A stretch of DNA of 11,431 nt from Paludibacteraceae bacterium (GTDB lineage: Bacteria; Bacteroidota; Bacteroidia; Bacteroidales; Paludibacteraceae). Under the pieces are notes generated by a model. It saw only the letters and a program-made list of their open reading frames with translations. It was not told where the DNA came from and made no database searches. The translations under genes and the position numbers were made by a program. Numbering within the stretch: the stretch's first letter is position 1; the number at the start of each line of letters is the position of its first letter. Shown here in pieces: positions 7,106-11,431 of this stretch. The stretch covers positions 1-11,431 of the forward strand of contig JALNVE010000073.1 of assembly GCA_023227695.1 (NCBI GenBank). The letters run 5' to 3'.

Positions 7106-8263
7106 TTAAATTTCAGTAGAGATGACAGAACCTGGCAACTTTCTAAGATTGTATCTTGATGCCATGATTTCCCCGTAAGCTCCAGCAGAACGAATTGCCA
7201 AAAGGTCGCCTCTTTGTGTCTCGTTCAAATCGGTGTCTTTCAAGAACACGTCTGAAGATTCGCAGATAGGGCCTACAACGTCATATTTTTGAGGCTCTTT
7301 GTCGGATGTGATATTCTCTATTCTATGGTATGCTTCGTAAAGCGCAGGACGGATCAGATCTGTCATACCTGCATCTACGATGGCAAATTGTTTTGACTTG
7401 CCTTTCTTTACGTAAGTAACCTTTGTGATGAGGCTTCCGCACTGAGCAACGATAGAACGTCCTGGTTCGCAGTGTAGGCGTTGGCCCTGTCTTAACTTAA
7501 GGTGTTTTCCAAATAAATGGAAGTAAGACTCAAAGTCTGCTATCGGCATGTGGTTAGGGTGCTCGTAGTTGATTCCGAGACCTCCGCCAATGTTGATGTT
7601 CTTGACTTGAATGCCTTTCTTCTCGAACTCATCCTGCAATTCGTTGATGCGAACGCAAAGATTCTCGTAAGAAGAGAGGTCTGTGATTTGTGAACCAATA
7701 TGGAAATGAAGTCCGATGAACTCAAGGTTGGGCAATGTCTTGATTTTTGCAATGACATCATCCAAATCCTCTAAGTTGAAACCGAATTTATTTTCACTCA
7801 ATCCTGTTGTGATGTAGTGGTGAGTATGCGCATCTACATTTGGATTGACGCGGAGCTTGACGTGGGCTGTTTTACCCTTCTTTCCGGCCAACTCGTTGAT
7901 CACTTCCAACTCAGGAATAGACTCAGCGTTAAAACAGAAAATGTCGTTATCCAATGCGAGGTTTATTTCCCAATCGGTCTTTCCTACACCTGCAAATACA
8001 ATTTTAGAGGCAGGAAAACCAGCCTTGATGGCTGCGTCTACCTCTCCGCCGCTTACACAGTCGGCACCTAAGCCAGCCTTTGCAATAGTCTTTAGGATGC
8101 TAGGGTTGGCATTTGCCTTGATGGCATAATGAGGTTCGAAACCGTATTTGCCAGCTTCTGTATTTACTGTTTTCAGTGTATTATTTAAAAGCTCCATATC
8201 ATAATAGTAGAAAGGAGTCTCAATATTTCTTAGTTTCACAATTGGAAAAATTCCCTTTATCAT
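7106..8263 (-). CDS. lysA: Diaminopimelate decarboxylase
   Basis: A PLP-dependent cytoplasmic enzyme converting meso-diaminopimelate to L-lysine and CO2, the last step of lysine synthesis. The alanine-racemase-like barrel shows the PLP lysine Lys49 in HYAIKANANP (45-54), HFHIGSQ at 186-192, the glycine-rich GGGLG at 226-230 and EPGRS at 266-270. The C-terminal domain contributes CESSDVF (from Cys334) and AGAYGEIMASRYN from 360, both part of the dimer active site. The 385-residue length is at the short end but complete, and no motif is missing. The start is supported by the family-typical opening GIFP...TPFYYYD. lysC, the first enzyme of the pathway, is the next gene upstream but is separated by 206 bases holding structured element B. 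lysA may therefore have its own promoter and head the transcript running into the glycosyltransferase. Confidence 0.97.
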   Translation of the reverse strand: MIKGIFPIVKLRNIETPFYYYDMELLNNTLKTVNTEAGKYGFEPHYAIKANANPSILKTIAKAGLGADCVSGGEVDAAIKAGFPASKIVFAGVGKTDWEINLALDNDIFCFNAESIPELEVINELAGKKGKTAHVKLRVNPNVDAHTHHYITTGLSENKFGFNLEDLDDVIAKIKTLPNLEFIGLHFHIGSQITDLSSYENLCVRINELQDEFEKKGIQVKNINIGGGLGINYEHPNHMPIADFESYFHLFGKHLKLRQGQRLHCEPGRSIVAQCGSLITKVTYVKKGKSKQFAIVDAGMTDLIRPALYEAYHRIENITSDKEPQKYDVVGPICESSDVFLKDTDLNETQRGDLLAIRSAGAYGEIMASRYNLRKLPGSVISTEI

Positions 8264-8469
8264 TGTCTTAAATATTGGTTTCGTTATAAGTGTTCTGTTG
8301 TTTGTCTTTGTTTGATTTCGATGCTATTTAGACCGAAAGCTTTTCCAAACGAGCGCAATAGAGCTTGCTCCAAATTGTCGAGTGCGGCTAAAACTTATTC
8401 AAAGACAATCAAACGCAGCCCCTCTTTTTATTCTGTTTTTTACGGTGATAATTAATAGACTCACCTTTA
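8264..8469. other. lysC-lysA intergenic region with structured element B
   Basis: This gap encodes no convincing peptide. It contains an inverted-repeat pair, TTGTCTTTG (8302-8310) and CAAAGACAA (8400-8408). Between them lie a GAGCTTGCTC palindrome (8361-8370) and blocks CGAAAGC (8334-8340), AAATT and ACTTATT (8393-8399), which occur in the same order in element A on the opposite strand. Just after the lysC stop, GGTGA (8444-8448) and TCACC (8461-8465) can form a 5-bp hairpin without a U-run, a weak terminator candidate at best. I found no exact TAnnTTTG promoter box here and no match to the lysine riboswitch core. Confidence 0.5.
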
Positions 8470-9789
8470 TTAAAATAGTGCTTTGTGAAGAGCTTTCAAA
8501 GCATCAGCCTTATCTGCAGTGTGGATAAGGAAGGATATGTTGTGGAAGCTTCCTCCGTAAGATATCATTCTTACAGGGATGTTCTTAAGTGCATCTACAA
8601 TCTTAGCCTGGAAACCGATGTTCTCGTCAGGAAGGTCACCTACTACGCAGATGATGGTCATGTCCTTATGAACAGTAACGGTACCGAACTTCTTTAGATT
8701 GTTTACAATGTCGTCCAAGTACTTGTTGTCGTCTATCGTGACAGAGAGTCCTACCTCTGAAGTGGTGATCATGTCGATAGGCGTTTTGTAAGTCTCGAAA
8801 ATCTCAGAAATTCTGCGGAGGAATCCGTGAGCCAAAAGCATTCTGCCCGATTTGATCTTAATGGCAGAGATACCCTCTTTGGCAGCGATGGCCTCAATCT
8901 TGTTAGGAGTGAAGTCTGTCGAGATAAGCGTACCACAAGTTTCTGGTTGTATGATGTTCATTAACCTTACAGGAATATTAGCCAACTTAGCCGGAAGAAT
9001 GCAGGTTGGGTGCAGAATCTTGTTGCCGTTGCCAAAGTAGGAGAGTTCTGCAGCCTCGTCGAAGCTTAACTTCTCGATTGGTTTGGCCTCTTTCACAATT
9101 TTGTAATCGTTGTTGTAGATGCCGGCCATGTCAGACCAAATCTGGATCTCTTCTGCTTGAACGGCTGCTCCTATAAGTGAAGCAGAGTAGTCGCTACCAC
9201 CTTTGCGGAAGTTGTCTATCTCGTTGTAAGCGTTTTTGCAGATGAAACCTTGAGTAATGTAGAAGTCAGCGTTACCGGCAGCCTCGATTTCTTTTGCGAT
9301 GTTCTCTTTGATGAACTTAGTGTCTGGCTCTTCGTTCTTGTCGATGCGCATGAAGTTGAGCGCAGAAATCGATTTGGCGTTGATGCCTTTCTCATTCAAG
9401 TATTCCGAGAAAAGGTAGCTAATGATGAGTTCGCCTTGAGCCACGATTTTTTTCTCTTCAAAGAGAGTGAATATATCTTTTGAGAGGTTTCGTATCTCGT
9501 CGAAAAAGTTCTTTAGTTCGACAGTCACCTCTTCTGTTTTCTTTTCATTGAAAAGCTCTTTTGCCAAGTTGAGATATTTTCTCTCCTGCGAGTTGGTAAG
9601 CTCTTTTGCGCCGTCTGGATTTTTCTTGTATAGATAATCGGCAATTTCAATGAGCATGTCCGTTGTTCCACTCATGGCGGAGAGTACGATTATGTTGCCT
9701 TTTCCCTTTGCGTTAGCGATGAGGGAAGCTACATCTTTTATTCTTTGGGCTGAAGCTACGGCTGAGCTTCCGAATTTTAATACCTTCAT
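8470..9789 (-). CDS. lysC: Aspartate kinase
   Basis: Phosphorylates L-aspartate with ATP, the committed step to diaminopimelate, lysine, threonine and methionine. The amino-acid kinase domain spans about 1-300: KFGSSAV at 5-11 (usually KFGGTSV), AQGELIISYLF near 117-127, ITQGFICKN near 178-186, GGSDYSAS at 197-204, and WSDMAGIYNND followed by EAAELSYFG near 246-253. Two C-terminal ACT domains (about 306-375 and 376-439) provide allosteric control, commonly by lysine. The 439 residues match the monofunctional Bacteroidales enzyme. The second Gly of the kinase signature is Ser, and FGNGNKILHP has two extra residues where I expect FGAKxLHP. The start at 9789 is decided by an unusually good Shine-Dalgarno site, AAAAGGAGA (9805-9797), 7 bases before the ATG. 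It lies 25 bases downstream of purT and is probably co-transcribed. Confidence 0.95.
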   Translation of the reverse strand: MKVLKFGSSAVASAQRIKDVASLIANAKGKGNIIVLSAMSGTTDMLIEIADYLYKKNPDGAKELTNSQERKYLNLAKELFNEKKTEEVTVELKNFFDEIRNLSKDIFTLFEEKKIVAQGELIISYLFSEYLNEKGINAKSISALNFMRIDKNEEPDTKFIKENIAKEIEAAGNADFYITQGFICKNAYNEIDNFRKGGSDYSASLIGAAVQAEEIQIWSDMAGIYNNDYKIVKEAKPIEKLSFDEAAELSYFGNGNKILHPTCILPAKLANIPVRLMNIIQPETCGTLISTDFTPNKIEAIAAKEGISAIKIKSGRMLLAHGFLRRISEIFETYKTPIDMITTSEVGLSVTIDDNKYLDDIVNNLKKFGTVTVHKDMTIICVVGDLPDENIGFQAKIVDALKNIPVRMISYGGSFHNISFLIHTADKADALKALHKALF

Positions 9790-9796
9790 ACAGAAA

Positions 9797-9805
9797 TCTC
9801 CTTTT
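9797..9805 (-). promoter_or_regulatory. Strong Shine-Dalgarno site for lysC
   Basis: On the minus strand AAAAGGAGA lies 7 bases before the lysC ATG. Other minus-strand starts in this window have A-rich or weak leaders, as is usual in Bacteroidetes, so this site stands out and fixes the lysC start. Confidence 0.7.
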
Positions 9806-9814
9806 AGTAGTTAG

Positions 9815-10996
9815 TTAAATTTCAATTTTCAACGCATTGTAAGCTTTGTTCACTTTTTCGCGAGCCTCTTCAACAGATGCTCCGCGTGCAAGAAGAACAG
9901 CCATGCGTCGATGACCTTTCACTTCGGGTTTACCGAAAATCCTGATTTGCGAGTCAGGGATGGAGAGAGCCTCTTCGATGTTAGAGAACGAAACGTGGTC
10001 ACTCTCTCCGTTTACAACAATCGCTTTAGATGCTGATGGTCCGTGGAATGCAATGTTTGGAATTGGCAATCCTAGGATGGCACGAACGTGAAGTGCAAAC
10101 TCAGAGAGATCTTGCGAAATCATGGTTACCATACCTGTGTCGTGCGGACGAGGAGAGACCTCGCTGAAGATGACCTCGTCACCCTGAACGAACATCTCAA
10201 CACCGAATATTCCGAAGCCACCAAGAGCGTCGGTTATCTTTTTAGCAATCTCTTTTGCTTTCTCGAGTACGTTATTGTTCATTGGTTGTGGCTGCCAAGA
10301 TTCTTGGTAGTCACCGTCTTTTTGGTAGTGACCAATCGGTTCAAGGAAACTTGTTCCGCCGATGTGTCTTACGGTCAATAAAGTGATTTCATAATCGAAC
10401 TTTACAAATCCCTCTACGATGACCTTTCCGGCTCCTGCACGACCGCCCTCCTGGGCAATGTGCCAAGAGTTGTCGATGTCGGCCTCCGATTTGATAGTGC
10501 TCTGTCCGTGACCGGATGAACTCATGATAGGTTTAACCACGCAAGGGATGCCTATCTCTTTTACAGCCTCTTTGAACTCGTTGTATGTTGCGGCGAATTT
10601 GTAGTGAGAGGTGCGCAAGCCCAACTCTTCAGCCGCAAGTCTTCTGATGCCTTCCCTGTTCATGGTAAGGAAAGCGGCCTTTGCTGTAGGGATGACGTTG
10701 TAGCCCTCTTTCTCCAATTCAATCAAAGTAGGAGTGGCTATGGCCTCTACCTCAGGGATGATGTAGTCTGGTTTCTCCTTCTCGATGATTTCTCTCAGCT
10801 TAGCTCCGTCGAGCATTGAGAGTACATACGATTTGTGAGCTATTTGCATGGCAGGTGCATTGGGGTATTTATCCAAGGCAACGACCTCGACGCCGAGACG
10901 TTGTAATTCAATTGCGACTTCTTTACCCAATTCTCCTGAACCGCATAGAAGGGCTTTCTTGCCTCCTTGGGTTAATACTGTACCTATTTTTGCCAT
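9815..10996 (-). CDS. purT: Formate-dependent phosphoribosylglycinamide formyltransferase (GAR transformylase 2)
   Basis: An ATP-grasp enzyme making formyl-GAR from GAR, formate and ATP in purine synthesis, an alternative to folate-dependent PurN. The N-terminal domain has the glycine-rich KKALLCGSGELGKEVAIELQ. The ATP-grasp core shows IGIPCVVKPIMSSSGHGQS and GGRAGAGKVIVEGFV. The metal/ATP site EVIFSEVSPRPHDTGMVTMI is the PurT hallmark, followed by SEFALHVRAILGLPIP. The open frame extends to 11080, but I choose ATG 10996 (MAKIGTVL). That gives 393 residues, close to the family's 392. The extension is hydrophobic, does not resemble the family, and would start upstream of the likely promoter at 11023-11030. 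No Shine-Dalgarno site precedes ATG 10996. lysC follows after 25 bases, so the two probably form one unit. Confidence 0.96.
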   Translation of the reverse strand: MAKIGTVLTQGGKKALLCGSGELGKEVAIELQRLGVEVVALDKYPNAPAMQIAHKSYVLSMLDGAKLREIIEKEKPDYIIPEVEAIATPTLIELEKEGYNVIPTAKAAFLTMNREGIRRLAAEELGLRTSHYKFAATYNEFKEAVKEIGIPCVVKPIMSSSGHGQSTIKSEADIDNSWHIAQEGGRAGAGKVIVEGFVKFDYEITLLTVRHIGGTSFLEPIGHYQKDGDYQESWQPQPMNNNVLEKAKEIAKKITDALGGFGIFGVEMFVQGDEVIFSEVSPRPHDTGMVTMISQDLSEFALHVRAILGLPIPNIAFHGPSASKAIVVNGESDHVSFSNIEEALSIPDSQIRIFGKPEVKGHRRMAVLLARGASVEEAREKVNKAYNALKIEI

Positions 10997-11022
10997 GACA
11001 TTGTAGTTGAAAAAAATAATCA

Positions 11023-11030
11023 CAAAGTTA
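11023..11030 (-). promoter_or_regulatory. Bacteroidetes -7 promoter element for purT
   Basis: On the minus strand TAACTTTG (11030-11023) fits the TAnnTTTG consensus exactly. It lies 27 bases upstream of the chosen purT ATG, predicting a short leader of about 20 bases. No good TTG -33 element is seen at the usual 18-20 base spacing, so the call rests on the -7 box and its position. Confidence 0.55.
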
Positions 11031-11121
11031 AGCAATTTATTGCATATATTGGGCTGAAATCTTGGAAGATTAATCGCCAAGAACCATCTGTTTTGATTTT
11101 TTCCGTAAGGAGGATTTTGTA

Positions 11122-11274
11122 ATGAGAAATCGTAAGTTTTTGGAGGGTAGAATTGGGGAGTTGAAAGATGGTTGGGAAGCTAAGGCCAAAAAGTTTTTTT
11201 TGATATTAAATGTGATGCGTTTGATCGGTTCACAAAGGCTGACGTTTAATATCTTGAATTACAAATATCTGTGA
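11122..11274 (+). CDS. Small hypothetical ORF with perfect Shine-Dalgarno site
   Basis: A 50-codon plus-strand frame opens at ATG 11122 and ends at TGA 11272-11274. AAGGAGG (11107-11113) lies 8 bases before the start, a textbook ribosome-binding site. The peptide begins MRNRKFLEGRIGELKDGW, is basic, has a short hydrophobic patch (FFLILNVMRLIG, about 25-36) and ends NILNYKYL. I do not recognise it. It is divergent from purT; its upstream region carries no clear TAnnTTTG element on the plus strand. It could be a real small protein, a remnant of a longer gene, or chance. The element C hairpin begins 6 bases after its stop and could act as its 3' end. Confidence 0.4.
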   Translation: MRNRKFLEGRIGELKDGWEAKAKKFFLILNVMRLIGSQRLTFNILNYKYL

Positions 11275-11280
11275 GTTTAC

Positions 11281-11345
11281 GAACCGAAATTCGAGCGATT
11301 CACCGCCGCAGGACCCTGAAGGGTAGGGTGCTCAAAACTTGGTTC
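11281..11345. repeat. Long imperfect hairpin with inner palindrome (element C)
   Basis: The 16-base arms GAACCGAAATTCGAGC (11281-11296) and GCTCAAAACTTGGTTC (11330-11345) pair with three mismatches and one G-U. The interior is more GC-rich than its surroundings and holds a second hairpin, ACCC-TGAA-GGGT (11313-11324). There is no T-run after it on either strand, so it is not a standard intrinsic terminator. It may be a repetitive extragenic palindrome or the folded 3' end of a transcript. From 11346 to the window edge I see nothing I can assign. Confidence 0.5.
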
Positions 11346-11431
11346 TAAAAACATGCTTGGTTTGATAGAGTTTTTATTCGTTTTGACACAAGATTTTCAG
11401 GAAGATTTTTGCTTTTCCATATTTTGATATC

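Noticed and set aside
8444..8465. Hairpin GGTGA/TCACC after lysC as an intrinsic terminator
   Set aside because: Only 5 bp, a 12-base AT-rich loop, and no U-run on the minus strand.
8264..8469. Lysine riboswitch upstream of lysA
   Set aside because: The conserved lysine-riboswitch core sequences were not recognised on the minus strand, and the structure present resembles element A near mazG rather than a riboswitch specific to lysine genes.
10997..11080. Longer purT open frame starting at 11080 (28 extra residues)
   Set aside because: The extension is hydrophobic and unlike the family, the ATG at 10996 gives the family length, and the likely promoter at 11023-11030 would start transcription inside the extension.
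11345..11431. Minus-strand frame open from the window edge, 28 codons to TAG at 11347-11345
   Set aside because: Lys/Asn-rich, no recognisable motif, too short to support; it could be the end of a gene outside the window.

Overview
This window looks like an ordinary chromosomal stretch from a Bacteroidetes bacterium, probably order Bacteroidales. Three things point that way: the protein types (short ProRS, a Bacteroidales-style LysC and LysA, a ComEC without a hydrolase domain, a signal-peptide-bearing outer-membrane protein), two promoter elements of the TAnnTTTG type, and mostly absent or weak Shine-Dalgarno sites. The DNA is moderately AT-rich. No tRNA, rRNA, CRISPR array or transposase was recognised.

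Left part (1-1850): one plus-strand gene of the ComEC/Rec2 family. It lacks the N-terminal part expected for the family and has an in-frame stop just upstream, next to a 16-bp direct repeat. It converges on the minus-strand genes at a strong hairpin terminator (1794-1838).

Middle part (1851-8263, all minus strand): an outer-membrane-type protein gene and proS, each with its own hairpin terminator. A clear Bacteroidetes promoter lies upstream of proS. Then, in transcription order, come lysA, a family 2 glycosyltransferase, a small DUF2007 protein and mazG, separated by 15-41 bases and probably co-transcribed. They combine the last step of lysine synthesis, envelope glycan chemistry and nucleotide-pool housekeeping.

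Right part (8264-11431): lysC (aspartate kinase) follows purT (formate-dependent purine synthesis) at 25 bases, on the minus strand. A good -7 element fixes the purT start at 10996. LysC and LysA perform the first and last steps of the diaminopimelate/lysine pathway, separated here by a 206-base structured gap. The last 350 bases hold a small plus-strand ORF with a perfect ribosome-binding site and a long imperfect hairpin.

No new multi-gene system was found. The most interesting non-routine signals are two intergenic elements (4704-4801 and 8302-8408). Both have inverted ends and share several short blocks in the same order, suggesting a dispersed structured repeat or RNA family. Next come the damaged 5' end of comEC, the altered signature motifs in LysC, and the small ORF plus hairpin at the right edge.
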